NCBI RefSeq assembly: GCF_009828055.1
Contig: NZ_WTYB01000002.1
Coordinates: forward strand, 992,001-1,056,000
Direction: 5' to 3'
From: Erythrobacter ramosus
Lineage (GTDB): Bacteria; Pseudomonadota; Alphaproteobacteria; Sphingomonadales; Sphingomonadaceae
DNA length: 64,000 nucleotides
Shown here: positions 45,751-54,889 of the stretch, in pieces
Layout of the letters: each line of letters starts with the position of its first letter
Numbering within the stretch: the stretch's first letter is position 1
Notes under the pieces: generated by a model
Told to the model about the DNA's origin: nothing
The model's input: only the letters and a program-made list of their open reading frames with translations
Databases searched by the model: none
Program-made: the position numbers and the translations under genes

Positions 45751-46647
45751 CTATTTCTCCCCCAACCCCTCCCGAAATGCATCGACCAGCCAGCTTGCCG
45801 CCGGGCCAAGCCGCGTATCACGGCGCCACAGCGCGTTAAGGCCGTAATGCGCGCCGGGCCTCTCCGGCAGATCGAGCTCGACCAGCGCACCGCTCGCCAG
45901 ATCGGCCGCCACCATCGCGCGCGGCATATTGCCCCAGCCCAACCCCTCTTTCAGCAGCGAGTGCTTTGCGCCCAGATCGCCGAGCCGCCAGGTCAGCGGG
46001 CTGAGCACCGAGAACTCGCGCCCCTCGGTCAGGGGCGAACGGTCGGTCAGCACAAGTTGCAGATGGCGGCGGCTCTCCCCCGGGGCGATTCCGGGACGCG
46101 CGAGGGGATGGGACGGCGCGGCGACGGGGATCAGGTCGATCTCACCCACCGCGCGGCGTTCCAGCGCGGGCTGATCGCCGATCACCGGGCCGCCGATGGC
46201 GAGGTCCGATCCGCCGTCGATCACGCAGGCCGCGACGGCGCCCAGCCCCTCGATCCGCAAGGTCAGCGCGCAGGTCGGGAACATCCGCCGGAATTCGCCG
46301 AGCACATGAGCGGTGATCTCGCCCGGCACCATCACGTCGACCACCAGCGTCAGTGACGGTTCCTGCCCGGCATGAAGCGAGCGGGTCTTGGCGAGCAGCG
46401 CGTCCACCCCGTCAGCAATCCCGCGGGCTTCGGCCAGCAAGCCCTCCCCCGCCGCCGTCAGCACGGGTCGGCGCGAGCCCTCACGGTCGAATAGGCTGAG
46501 GCCGAGCTGCGCCTCCAACTGCGCGATGCCGTAAGACACTGCTGAGACCGCGCGGCCCATCGCCTTGGCCGCGCCGCCGAAGCTGCCATGCTCCGCCACA
46601 GCGATGAAGATGCGCAATTGATCGAGACTGGGTTCGCCGAGTTTCAT
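45751..46647 (-). CDS. LysR-family regulator of the pirin/azoreductase module
   Basis: 298 residues. HTH at about 10-40 (LDQLRIFIAVAEHGSFGGAA, then GRAVSAVSYGIAQLEAQ), ligand domain after 90. Divergent from a pirin and an azoreductase gene, the usual arrangement for a redox- or quinone-responsive LysR regulator. A 17-bp palindrome AGATA-n7-TATCT (46661-46677) in the gap has T-n11-A symmetry. Start at ATG 46647 gives the standard N terminus. Confidence 0.88.
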   Translation of the reverse strand: MKLGEPSLDQLRIFIAVAEHGSFGGAAKAMGRAVSAVSYGIAQLEAQLGLSLFDREGSRRPVLTAAGEGLLAEARGIADGVDALLAKTRSLHAGQEPSLTLVVDVMVPGEITAHVLGEFRRMFPTCALTLRIEGLGAVAACVIDGGSDLAIGGPVIGDQPALERRAVGEIDLIPVAAPSHPLARPGIAPGESRRHLQLVLTDRSPLTEGREFSVLSPLTWRLGDLGAKHSLLKEGLGWGNMPRAMVAADLASGALVELDLPERPGAHYGLNALWRRDTRLGPAASWLVDAFREGLGEK

Positions 46648-46660
46648 GGGCTGTATGTTC

Positions 46661-46677
46661 AGATAATCCGAATATCT
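46661..46677. promoter_or_regulatory. Candidate LysR binding site
   Basis: AGATAATCCGAATATCT, arms AGATA/TATCT with a near-symmetric centre, 14 bp from the LysR start and 102 bp from the pirin start. Confidence 0.55.
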
Positions 46678-46778
46678 TGGCAAGTTTTATCGCACTTATC
46701 CGTTCATCACCCGTGGCCTATCTCCCCCTCAACAGAGCGAGCCCATCAGCGGGCCACTCCGAACCAAGGAGAAACGCC

Positions 46779-47480
46779 ATGATCGAACTTCGTCCTTTCA
46801 ACACGCTGGGCGCCGCCAACCACGGCTGGCTCGACGCGCGCCATCACTTCTCGTTTGCGAACTACCACGATCCGGCCCGCGTCCACTGGGGCGCGCTGCG
46901 GGTCTGGAACGATGACAAGATCGCTGCGGGCACCGGCTTCCCGACCCACCCGCACAGCGACATGGAGATCATCACCTATGTCCGCACCGGCGCGATCACG
47001 CACCGGGACAGCATGGGCAACGAAGGCCGCACCGAAGCGGGCGACGTGCAGGTGATGAGCGCTGGCAACGGTGTGCGCCACTCGGAATACAACCTCGAAG
47101 GCGAGGAAACCACGCTGTTCCAGATCTGGATCATCCCCGATGAGCGCGGCGGCGAACCCAGCTGGGGCGCACGGCAGTTCCCCAAGGACGACCGCAACGG
47201 CGCCTTCGTCCCGCTCGCCAGTGGGGTCGCGAATGACAATGACGCACTCAAGATCCGTGCCGATGCCCGGGTGCTCGGGGCGACGATCAAGGCGGGCGAA
47301 AGCGTGACCTACACGCCCCGCACCGCTGACCGTCACCTCTATCTGGTGCCCGCCACCGGCAAGATCCGGATCGACAACGTCGAAGCGAATGCTCGCGACG
47401 GCGTAGCGATCACCGCGCTGGCAAGCGTGACGATCACCGCGCTCGAAGACAGCGAAGTCGTGCTGGTCGACGCAGCGTAA
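46779..47480 (+). CDS. Pirin family protein
   Basis: 233 residues with two cupin domains. The metal site is in the first: FPTHPHSDMEIITYVRTGAI with GAITHRDSMGN and MSAGNGVRHSEYN, giving three His and one Glu for iron. YhhW-type pirins break down flavonoids (quercetin dioxygenase activity). The preceding LysR gene is divergent. I start at ATG 46779 after AAGGAG. azoR follows 79 bp on with a hairpin between. Confidence 0.88.
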   Translation: MIELRPFNTLGAANHGWLDARHHFSFANYHDPARVHWGALRVWNDDKIAAGTGFPTHPHSDMEIITYVRTGAITHRDSMGNEGRTEAGDVQVMSAGNGVRHSEYNLEGEETTLFQIWIIPDERGGEPSWGARQFPKDDRNGAFVPLASGVANDNDALKIRADARVLGATIKAGESVTYTPRTADRHLYLVPATGKIRIDNVEANARDGVAITALASVTITALEDSEVVLVDAA

Positions 47481-47489
47481 CAGCCCCCC

Positions 47490-47529
47490 GGAGCCGGCCG
47501 GTCCCCCCCATCCCCCTGCCGGCCGGCTC
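47490..47529. terminator. Hairpin between the pirin and azoreductase genes
   Basis: GGAGCCGGCCGG (47490-47501) pairs with CCGGCCGGCTCC (47518-47529), 12 bp, loop of 16. Few T bases follow, so partial termination or mRNA stabilisation. Confidence 0.5.
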
Positions 47530-47559
47530 CACCCCTCTTTGCATCGAAAGAACACCGCC

Positions 47560-48156
47560 ATGAGCAACATCCTCTACATCACCGCCAGCATCCGTTCGGA
47601 CAGCGAGAGCGTGTCGCGCAGCCTTGGTCAGCGCATCGTTGACGGTCTCGCCACCAAGTCGGGCGCGAGCGTTACGACTCGCGATCTCACTGCCAAAAAC
47701 CTGCCTTACGTGAGCGCCGAGCGCTTTGCCGCCAACCTCACCCCGGCGGCTGACCGCACGCCCGAGCAGGCCGAGCTTGCCGCCATTGCAGACACGCTGA
47801 TCGCCGAACTGCAAGCCGCCGACACCATCGTGATTGCCAGCCCGGTCTACAATTTCGGCCCGCCCGCCACGCTCAAGGCCTGGGCCGATCTGGTCGCCCG
47901 CACCGGCACCACCTTCCGCTACACCGCGACCGGCCCCGAAGGCCTGCTGACCGGCAAGAAGGCCTACCTCGCCATCGCCAGCGGCGGCACCCCGATAGGG
48001 AGCAACATCGACTTCATGAGCCGCTGGCTGACCTTCTTCCTCGGCTTCCTCGGCATCACCGATGTCGAGCTGGTCGCAGCGGACGGGATTATGGGCATCG
48101 GCGGCGAAGCCAAGATTGCCGCCGCCCGCGAAACGGCTGAGCGTCTGGCTGCGTAA
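47560..48156 (+). CDS. azoR: FMN-dependent NADH-azoreductase family flavoprotein
   Basis: 198 residues of the flavodoxin-like fold. N terminus MSNILYITASIRSDSESVSR binds FMN phosphate; NYPVYNFG-type region seen as SPVYNFGPPATLKAWADLV; SGGTPIGSNIDFMSRWL near the end. AzoR family enzymes reduce quinones and azo dyes with NADH. ATG 47560 chosen; a start 7 codons earlier lacks the family sequence. Co-directional with pirin under the divergent LysR. Confidence 0.88.
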   Translation: MSNILYITASIRSDSESVSRSLGQRIVDGLATKSGASVTTRDLTAKNLPYVSAERFAANLTPAADRTPEQAELAAIADTLIAELQAADTIVIASPVYNFGPPATLKAWADLVARTGTTFRYTATGPEGLLTGKKAYLAIASGGTPIGSNIDFMSRWLTFFLGFLGITDVELVAADGIMGIGGEAKIAAARETAERLAA

Positions 48157-48162
48157 GTTTTA

Positions 48163-48196
48163 GAGGGGGCGGCTGCCAGGGTCGCACCGCCCCCTT
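48163..48196 (+). terminator. Possible terminator after azoR
   Basis: GAGGGGGCGG (48163-48172) pairs with CCGCCCCCTT (48187-48196), loop of 14, followed by CTC rather than a T-run. Confidence 0.4.
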
Positions 48197-48228
48197 CTCA
48201 CCCTCTGATGCTGGCCGTCAGTCCGGCC

Positions 48229-49131
48229 CTAGTCCCTCGGCCGCGCCAGCTGCGGTTTGAACAGCGTACGGCTCGGGCGGATAACGATGATTGCCACGCC
48301 CACCAGCGCCATCCCGCCGCCGATAATCAGCGGCCAACCGATCGTATCGCCCGTCAGCCATGTCCCGAAGGCAATCGTCAGCAGCGGGGTGAGCAGCGTC
48401 AGCGGCACGATCAGGTTCGCATCATGCGTCTGAAACAGTCGGAAATAGGCCGAGTGCGCGCCGACCGAAACAATCACCCCGGCAAACAGCACACATCCCG
48501 CCACCGCCAGCGGCGCGGCTTCGACGGCGGCGATCTGGCCGGTTTCCAGCAGCAGGGTCGCAGGCAGCATCACCCCCAGTGACGCGAGCCCCGCCCAAGC
48601 CTGAAGCGCTACCGCGCCGATCTCGATCCGCTTGACGAAGACCGAGGCAAAGGCCCCGATAAACACACCCGCAAAGGCGAACCCAAGGCCCACCGGATCG
48701 CCCGCGTCGGACGGCGCGCCAATCGCGAGGCCCACGCCGCCCAGCGCCAGCGCCATGCCGATCCCGCGCCGCCAGCGCACCTCCTCGCCCAGAAAGATGA
48801 TCGCGAACAGCACCGTCAGCGGCGCGCCTGACAGGTTGACGATCCCGACGGCTGAGGGGCTCGCCGTCTGAAGCCCCACGAATTGCAGCCCGAAGCTGCC
48901 CCCGGTGATAGCAAAGCCGATCAGCAGCACCAGCGGCAGGCGCGCAGGCCGCTGACGCAGCAGCAGCGGGAACAGCACCAGCAGCACGGTCCCCGACCGC
49001 AGCACTGTGTAGAACAGCGGCGGCAGGCCCAGGGTGCTCACCGCGATCTTGCTGACCACGATGTTGAGCGCCCATGCGACATTGCAGAACAGCATGATGC
49101 CGAGCGCAGAGAGTGGCGGGCTTTTCGGCAT
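48229..49131 (-). CDS. EamA/DMT-family transporter
   Basis: 300 residues with ten hydrophobic helices in two EamA halves (VAWALNIVVSKIAVSTLG early, LTGDTIGWPLIIGGGMALVG late). DMT members export amino acids, metabolites or drugs; no substrate clue. Its ATG shares one base with the nadE stop (TGATG), so they are one operon. A single-base overlap suggests co-translation. Confidence 0.88.
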   Translation of the reverse strand: MPKSPPLSALGIMLFCNVAWALNIVVSKIAVSTLGLPPLFYTVLRSGTVLLVLFPLLLRQRPARLPLVLLIGFAITGGSFGLQFVGLQTASPSAVGIVNLSGAPLTVLFAIIFLGEEVRWRRGIGMALALGGVGLAIGAPSDAGDPVGLGFAFAGVFIGAFASVFVKRIEIGAVALQAWAGLASLGVMLPATLLLETGQIAAVEAAPLAVAGCVLFAGVIVSVGAHSAYFRLFQTHDANLIVPLTLLTPLLTIAFGTWLTGDTIGWPLIIGGGMALVGVAIIVIRPSRTLFKPQLARPRD

Positions 49132-51224
49132 CAGGGGGAAGGGCTGCCGAATACCTCGCGCACGACGTCTTCGGGCAGATTGTCACGCAGTTGCTCGCGC
49201 CACACGGTTGCCACCGCATCGGACGGCGCACGCCAGTCTCCGCGCGGGCTCAAGGCGCCCGCCGAGGACACCTTCGGCCCATTGGGCAGCGCAGACCGCT
49301 TGAACTGCGAGAAGCCGAAGAACCGCGCGCAGAACTTGTCCATCCAGCGCGCAATGGTGGCGAGGTCATAGGCGTTCTTGCCCGCGTCCGGGAAACCCGC
49401 CGGCCACAGCCCGCCGCTCCCGTCCTTCCACGCATGCCAAGCCAGAAACGCGACCTTGGAGGGGCGCTGGCCGAAGCGGATCACGTGGTGCAGGAAGAAG
49501 TCGTTGAGCTCATATGGGCCGACAAGGCTCTCGGTCGATTGCATCGCCCCGTCCGCGGTCGGCGGCACGAGTTCCGGGCTGATCTCGGTGCCAAGCACAT
49601 CGCTCAGCACCTCGCCGCAGGCGTCGGTGAACTGGCCGGTGCGGATCACCCAGCGGATCAGATACTGGATCAGCGTCTTGGGCACACCCGAGTTGACGCC
49701 GTAATGGCTCATGTGGTCGCCCACACCATAGGTGCACCAGCCGAGCGCCAGCTCGCTGAGGTCACCGGTGCCGACCACGAAGCCACCGTGCTGCCCGGCA
49801 AGGCGGAACAGGTAGTCGGTGCGAAGGCCCGCCTGCACGTTCTCGAAGGTCACGTCATGCACCGGCTCGCCTGCCGCAAAGGCGTGGCCGATATCTTCCA
49901 GCATCTTCGAGGCGGCAGGGCGGATGTCGATTTCGCCGGAGGTAATCTCCATCGCCTCCATCAGCCGGTGAGCGTTGGTCTTGGTGCCATCCGAGGTCCC
50001 AAAGCTAGGCATGGTATAGCCCCGGATCGCGGTGCGCGGCATGCCGAGCCGGTCACACGCCTTGGCCGCCACGATCAGCGCATGTGTGCTGTCGAGCCCG
50101 CCGGAGATACCGATCACAAGGCTCTTGGCACCCGTCGATTCGATCCGCCGCATCAGTGCGTCGACCTGGATGTTGAACGCCTCGTAGCAATCCTCATCCA
50201 GCTTTTCCGGCCGGTCGGGGACGAAGGGGAAGCGCGCGACGGGACGAACCAACCCGATGTCACCCTCGGCATAGGCGTGTTCGAACACGATCCGGCGGTA
50301 GCTATCATCCGGCCGCCCGGCCCATTCCGCCGCATCGGCGAAGGTCTGATTGCGCAGACGTTCAGCGGCGAGGCGTTCCGTGTCGATGTCGACGATGGTG
50401 AGTTCGCCGCTGCGGTCGAAGCGCTCGCTTTGCGCCAGCAGGCTGCTCATTTCGTAGATCACGCCCTGTCCGTCCCACGCGAGGTCGGTGGTGCTCTCGC
50501 CGTAACCGCTGGCCGAATAGACGTAAGCGGCGATGGCGCGCGAGGCCGAGGAACGGCAGTGCAGGTGGCGATCATCCGCACGGCCGATGGTGACAGGCGA
50601 GGCCGAAAGATTGCACAGGATCAGCGCGCCAGCGAGCGCGGCGGTCATTCCCGGCGGGATCGGAGCCCAGAAGTCCTCGCAGATTTCCACGCCAAAGCGG
50701 AAGCCCGGCAGGTTCGCGGCGGCGAAGACCAGATCGGTGCCGAACGGCACTTCCTCGCCCGCCACCCCGATCCACAGATCGGTGCACCCGCGCCCGTGGG
50801 CGAAGTGGCGCTTCTCGTAGAACTCCCGGTAATTGGGCAGGAAGCTTTTGGGGACCATACCCAGAATCTGCCCATGCGCGATCACCACCGCGCAATTGTA
50901 GAGCTTGTCCGCACGGCGGAGCGGCGCACCCACGATCAGCACCGGGTGCAAGTCAGCCGACGCTGCGACCACCTCGGCCAAAGCCTGCTCGACCCGCTCG
51001 ATCAGCGCGTGCTGGAGCAACAGATCGTCGATCGCATAGGACGACAGGGTGAGTTCGGGAAACACCACCAGATCGACGTTCGCTTCATGCGCCTTCCGCG
51101 CTTCGGCCAGCACGCCTGCTGTGTTGTAGGCGACGTCCGCCGGTCGGCTGCACGGCGTGGCGGTCGCCACCCGGACAAAGCCGTGCTCGTGCATATCGAA
51201 AAAGGGGTGCGAGGTCTCGCTCAT
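49131..51224 (-). CDS. nadE: Glutamine-dependent NAD+ synthetase
   Basis: 697 residues. The N-terminal nitrilase/glutaminase domain holds Glu in VVFPELTLSSYAI, Lys in YREFYEKRHFAHG and Cys in FGVEICEDFWAP. The C-terminal synthetase has the ATP loop IGISGGLDSTHALIV and SELALGWCTYGVGDHMSHYGV. It amidates deamido-NAD+ using glutamine through an ammonia tunnel, the last step of NAD synthesis. The EamA gene follows with a one-base overlap. Confidence 0.95.
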   Translation of the reverse strand: MSETSHPFFDMHEHGFVRVATATPCSRPADVAYNTAGVLAEARKAHEANVDLVVFPELTLSSYAIDDLLLQHALIERVEQALAEVVAASADLHPVLIVGAPLRRADKLYNCAVVIAHGQILGMVPKSFLPNYREFYEKRHFAHGRGCTDLWIGVAGEEVPFGTDLVFAAANLPGFRFGVEICEDFWAPIPPGMTAALAGALILCNLSASPVTIGRADDRHLHCRSSASRAIAAYVYSASGYGESTTDLAWDGQGVIYEMSSLLAQSERFDRSGELTIVDIDTERLAAERLRNQTFADAAEWAGRPDDSYRRIVFEHAYAEGDIGLVRPVARFPFVPDRPEKLDEDCYEAFNIQVDALMRRIESTGAKSLVIGISGGLDSTHALIVAAKACDRLGMPRTAIRGYTMPSFGTSDGTKTNAHRLMEAMEITSGEIDIRPAASKMLEDIGHAFAAGEPVHDVTFENVQAGLRTDYLFRLAGQHGGFVVGTGDLSELALGWCTYGVGDHMSHYGVNSGVPKTLIQYLIRWVIRTGQFTDACGEVLSDVLGTEISPELVPPTADGAMQSTESLVGPYELNDFFLHHVIRFGQRPSKVAFLAWHAWKDGSGGLWPAGFPDAGKNAYDLATIARWMDKFCARFFGFSQFKRSALPNGPKVSSAGALSPRGDWRAPSDAVATVWREQLRDNLPEDVVREVFGSPSP

Positions 51225-51405
51225 GGTCGCAGCTGCGCTCCGGGTGCTTGGCCCTTGACCTCTAGCGCCTAATCCCCGCCGTTCCTAGCAGGTCGCCGCA
51301 AAAGTCCTGCTATCCTGCGCCAAAGCCGATCCATGCGCGCCCGGTGCTTGCACCGCGGCGGGCGAGCCGCCAAGTGTCAGGACAGACCCAACCGGAGCTA
51401 CAATC

Positions 51406-52278
51406 ATGGCCGATGCCACCTACACCCCGCCCGCCGTCTGGAGCGCCGACACTGTCTCAGGCGGGCGCTTTGCCAACATCAATCGCCCGACCGCCGGCGC
51501 GCGTGAGGAAAAGGCGCTGCCTGTCGGCGCCAACCCCTTCCAGCTCTACTCGCTCGCCACGCCCAACGGAGTGAAGGCGACGATCATGTTCGAGGAACTG
51601 ATCGAAGCCGGACACACCGGCGCGGAATATGACGCGTGGACGATCAACATCGGCGATGGCGAGCAGTTCACGAGCGGCTTTGTGGGCGTGAACCCCAACT
51701 CCAAGATTCCTGCCCTGCTCGACCAAAGCGGGTCGGAGCCGTTCCGCATCTTCGAAAGCGGCGCGATCATCGTCCACCTCGCCGAGAAATTCGGGATGTT
51801 CCTCCCCACCGATCCCGCGGCCCGCGCCGAGGTGCTGAGCTGGGTGTTCTGGCAGGTCGCCAGCGGCCCGTTCATGGGGGGCGGCTTTGGCCATTTCTAC
51901 GCCTATGCGCCCGAGAAATACGAATATCCGATCAACCGCTATGCAATGGAAACCAAGCGGATCTTCGACGTCGCCGACAAACGTCTTGGCGAGAGCCGCT
52001 TCTTGGCGGGCGACGAATACACTCTCGCTGACATCGCCAACTTCCCCTGGCTGGCGCCGTTTGTGGCAGGGCAGATCTACAACGATGCCAAGTCCTTCCT
52101 CAGCATCGACGAATACAAGAACGTCGCGCGCTGGGTCGCTGAGATCGGTGCCCGTCCCGGCGTGCAGCGCGGGCGGATCGTCAACAAGGTGTGGGGCGAT
52201 GAAGACACGCAATTGCGGGAACGCCACTCGCCCGCAGACTTCGTCGGCAAGCGGTTGGTGACCAGCGCCCCGCAATAG
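51406..52278 (+). CDS. yghU: Glutathione-dependent disulfide-bond oxidoreductase, YghU type
   Basis: 290 residues, typical of YghU/nu-class GST. N-terminal extension then thioredoxin-like domain (FQLYSLATPNGVKATIMFEEL, PNSKIPALLDQ, FESGAIIVHLAEKFG); helical domain with LAGDEYTLADIANFPWLAPF. Nu-class enzymes bind two GSH and reduce disulfides. A hairpin terminator follows. Stand-alone gene. Confidence 0.9.
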   Translation: MADATYTPPAVWSADTVSGGRFANINRPTAGAREEKALPVGANPFQLYSLATPNGVKATIMFEELIEAGHTGAEYDAWTINIGDGEQFTSGFVGVNPNSKIPALLDQSGSEPFRIFESGAIIVHLAEKFGMFLPTDPAARAEVLSWVFWQVASGPFMGGGFGHFYAYAPEKYEYPINRYAMETKRIFDVADKRLGESRFLAGDEYTLADIANFPWLAPFVAGQIYNDAKSFLSIDEYKNVARWVAEIGARPGVQRGRIVNKVWGDEDTQLRERHSPADFVGKRLVTSAPQ

Positions 52279-52287
52279 GACGCAGGC

Positions 52288-52323
52288 GGGGGCGGAGGCG
52301 CAAAATTCTGCGCCTCCGCCCCC
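52288..52323 (+). terminator. Intrinsic terminator after yghU
   Basis: A perfect 15-bp stem (GGGGGCGGAGGCGCA at 52288-52302 with 52309-52323), loop aaattc, followed by TT only, so possibly Rho-assisted. Confidence 0.7.
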
Positions 52324-52364
52324 TTCCCATATGCATTTCAGCCGCTATAGAGCGCGGCTCTTGC

Positions 52365-52439
52365 TGGGGCGTAGCCAAGCGGTAAGGCACCGGTTTTTGG
52401 TACCGGCATGCGAAGGTTCGAATCCTTCCGCCCCAGCCA
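52365..52439 (+). tRNA. tRNA-Gln (anticodon TTG)
   Basis: 75 nt. Acceptor TGGGGCG pairs with CGCCCCA, discriminator G, and CCA is encoded. Anticodon arm CCGGT-TTTTGGT-ACCGG puts TTG at 34-36, reading Gln. T-arm GGTTCGAATCC is standard. A TATAGA at 52346-52351 may be its -10 box. It lies between yghU and the MFS gene. Confidence 0.95.
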
Positions 52440-52613
52440 ACAGAAGTTGCAGGTTGTCGCAATAGGTCGCCTGCCCTACCCTCAACCTTCGGAAATCAAA
52501 GCGAATGGTGCGGCAAGGAACGCCGAGCCGCGCGTTTGCCGCTGATCGAGCTTTGACGCGCGTCAGTCGGGCAGCCCTCGCGCACTCTGCCGCCTTGTGC
52601 CACATCCGCCACC

Positions 52614-53933
52614 ATGTCGCAGCCTCGCGTCTTCCATCTGATTCTCGTCAACAACCTCGTCCAGAACCTCGTCAATTTCACGGTGTGGTTCGCGCTGGTG
52701 TTCTGGGCGTTTCTCGAGACCCGTTCGGTGTTCGTCACCGGGATGATCGGCGGCATCTATCTGGTGCTGGGCGCGGTGCTGGCCCCGTGGTTCGGCAGCC
52801 TGGTCGATCACCACGCCAAGCGGACGGTGATGCTCGGATCGAGCATCGCGTCCTTCTTGCTCTATGCCGTCGCCCTCGGCGTGGTTCTGATCGCCCCGCC
52901 CGCCGCGCTGTCGCAGGTGGATAGCGCACCCTTGTGGGCGTTCACCGGCATCGCGATGCTCGGCGTGATTGCGGGCAACCTCAGGATGATCGCGCTGCCG
53001 ACGCTGGTGACGGCGTTGATCCCGCCGGAGGGACGCGACAAGGCCAATGGGCTGGTCGGCATGGTATCGGGCCTCGGCTTCCTGATCACCTCGGCGATCA
53101 GCGGCTTTCTGGTCGCGTGGGACGGGATGCGCGGCACGCTGGCGCTGGCACTGGCGGCGACGGTGCTCGCTTTCGGCCACATGTTGACGATCCGGCTGAC
53201 AGAACCCCGCGCCGACCGGGCCGAGGATGACGCGCCGCGCCGTGTAGACCTGTCCGGCACGCTCGCGGTGATACGGGCCGTGCCAGGGCTTGGCGCGCTG
53301 ATCCTGTTTGCTTGCTTCAACAACCTCTTGGGCGGCGTTTTCATGGCGCTGATGGATGCCTACGGCCTGTCGCTGATGAGCGTCGAGGCGTGGGGCCTGC
53401 TTTGGGCGGGGGCTTCGTCGGCCTTTATCGTTAGCGGGTTGATCATCGCTAAGGCCGGGCTTGGCGCCAATCCGCTGCGCACGCTGATGCTGGTGAACCT
53501 TGCCGTTTGGCTCGTGGCGGCGCTGTTTTCGGTGCAGTCCTCGATCCTGCTGCTCGGGATCGGCTGCGTGCTGTGGCTGGCGCTCAGCCCTTTTGCCGAG
53601 GCTGCCGAGCAGACCGCGCTGCAACAGGTCGTCCCGTTCGAGCGGCAGGGCCGGGTGTTCGGCTTTGCCCAAGCGGTCGAGAACTCTGCCGCGCCTCTGA
53701 TGGCGGTGCTGATCGGGCCGGTGACGCAGTACCTCGCGATCCCCTTCATGACCGACGGCGCGGGCGCTTCCGCGGTGGGGCATTGGTACGGCACCGGGCC
53801 GGAGCGCGGGATGGCGCTGGTGTTCACCCTGACGGGCGTGGCAGGCATGGCGCTGACACTGGCGGCGATGGCCTCGGGATCGTACCGCGCACTGTCAGCA
53901 GCGTTGCGGGAGGCCTCGGCGCACCCCGCCTAG
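52614..53933 (+). CDS. MFS transporter
   Basis: 439 residues, 12 predicted helices. The MFS loop 2-3 signature is seen as GSLVDHHAKRTVMLGSS. It resembles DHA-type or macrolide-efflux-like exporters (LILVNNLVQNLVNFTVWFAL at the start; RTLMLVNLAVWLVAALFSVQ in the second half), but the substrate cannot be told. ATG at 52614 begins the usual pre-helix 1. Its end overlaps the convergent CsaA-like gene by 4 bp. Confidence 0.88.
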   Translation: MSQPRVFHLILVNNLVQNLVNFTVWFALVFWAFLETRSVFVTGMIGGIYLVLGAVLAPWFGSLVDHHAKRTVMLGSSIASFLLYAVALGVVLIAPPAALSQVDSAPLWAFTGIAMLGVIAGNLRMIALPTLVTALIPPEGRDKANGLVGMVSGLGFLITSAISGFLVAWDGMRGTLALALAATVLAFGHMLTIRLTEPRADRAEDDAPRRVDLSGTLAVIRAVPGLGALILFACFNNLLGGVFMALMDAYGLSLMSVEAWGLLWAGASSAFIVSGLIIAKAGLGANPLRTLMLVNLAVWLVAALFSVQSSILLLGIGCVLWLALSPFAEAAEQTALQQVVPFERQGRVFGFAQAVENSAAPLMAVLIGPVTQYLAIPFMTDGAGASAVGHWYGTGPERGMALVFTLTGVAGMALTLAAMASGSYRALSAALREASAHPA

Positions 53934-54301
53934 AACAACCGCGCGCCCAGCGGCACTTCGGTGTCCGGCGCAAACAGCACCACGTTGCCCGCCGTGTCAG
54001 GAAAGCCGAGCGTTAGTACCTCGGACATGAACTTCCCGACCTGGCGCGGCGAGAAATTGACCACCGCGGCGATCATCCGTCCCTCCAGCGTCTCAGGCGT
54101 ATAGAGCCCGCATACTTGGGCGGAGGAACGCTTGATCCCTACGCCGGAGCCAAAGTCGATCGTCAGCTTGTAAGCCGGTTTCCGCGCCTCGGGAAAGGGA
54201 TCAACTCGAATGATCCGGCCGACGCGGATATCGACATTGAGGAAGTCGTCAAAGGCGATGGGCGCCTCAGCCGGGGCGGCGGGATCGTGGACCATGTGCA
54301 T
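53930..54301 (-). CDS. CsaA-like tRNA-binding-domain protein
   Basis: 123 residues, one OB fold of the tRNA-binding type: FLNVDIRVGRIIRVDPFPEAR, KLTIDFGSGVGIKRSSAQV and VVNFSPRQVGKFMSEVLTLG. CsaA/YgjH-like proteins bind tRNA or peptides as dimers and have been called secretion chaperones. The long upstream frame is a spurious extension; ATG at 54301 or 54295 is the start. Convergent with the MFS gene. Confidence 0.85.
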   Translation of the reverse strand: MHMVHDPAAPAEAPIAFDDFLNVDIRVGRIIRVDPFPEARKPAYKLTIDFGSGVGIKRSSAQVCGLYTPETLEGRMIAAVVNFSPRQVGKFMSEVLTLGFPDTAGNVVLFAPDTEVPLGARLF

Positions 54302-54428
54302 GGCCGGAAAGCTAGCGCAGGGGCACTCGGTATGTCCAATGCCGCAGGATGATAGGTTGCATTTGACAATCAATCGCCGCTCTCGCAGTCTGCGCGCCTG
54401 AGAGAGGCTCTCGAAGGGGATCGAAGTC

Positions 54429-54878
54429 ATGCAAGCGCAAATACTCGCGCCCGCCGCCGTGTTGGTGGTGTGGTCGCTCATCATGCTGTTCTGGATGGCG
54501 GGCGTGCGCCTGCCCGCCCTAAAGAAGGCCGGGATCGATCTGGGTGCGCGGCCCGGCGGCCGGGGGCAGGACCTCGAAGGTGCGGTCGAGCCGCGCATCA
54601 ACTGGCCCGCGCATAATTATTCGCACCTGATGGAGCAGCCGACCGTATTCTATCCCACGGTCGTCATCCTCGCGATCATGGGAGCGGGCGCAATCGATGT
54701 GACGCTGGCGTGGGTCTATGTTGCGCTGCGGATCGTCCATTCGATCTGGCAGGCGACGGTGAACAAGGTGCCGGTGCGTTTCCTGCTGTTCCTCGTCTCA
54801 AGCTTGGCGCTGCTGACGCTGGCGATCCGCGCAGCGATGGCGACTTTGTTCGCCGACCCATCCGCACTGCCCATTTAA
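54429..54878 (+). CDS. MAPEG family membrane protein, copy 1
   Basis: 149 residues with four helices. Motif ALRIVHSIWQATVNKVPVRF with conserved Arg-His of the MAPEG fold that binds glutathione in eukaryotic members. The related gene follows 11 bp downstream. Bacterial MAPEG substrate is unknown. ATG at 54429 has a GA-rich stretch (GAAGGGGA) about 9 bp ahead. Confidence 0.85.
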   Translation: MQAQILAPAAVLVVWSLIMLFWMAGVRLPALKKAGIDLGARPGGRGQDLEGAVEPRINWPAHNYSHLMEQPTVFYPTVVILAIMGAGAIDVTLAWVYVALRIVHSIWQATVNKVPVRFLLFLVSSLALLTLAIRAAMATLFADPSALPI

Positions 54879-54889
54879 GGAGAGACTAG

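Noticed and set aside
49113-51272. 719-codon plus-strand frame across nadE
   Set aside because: Antisense to a well-supported NAD synthetase gene.
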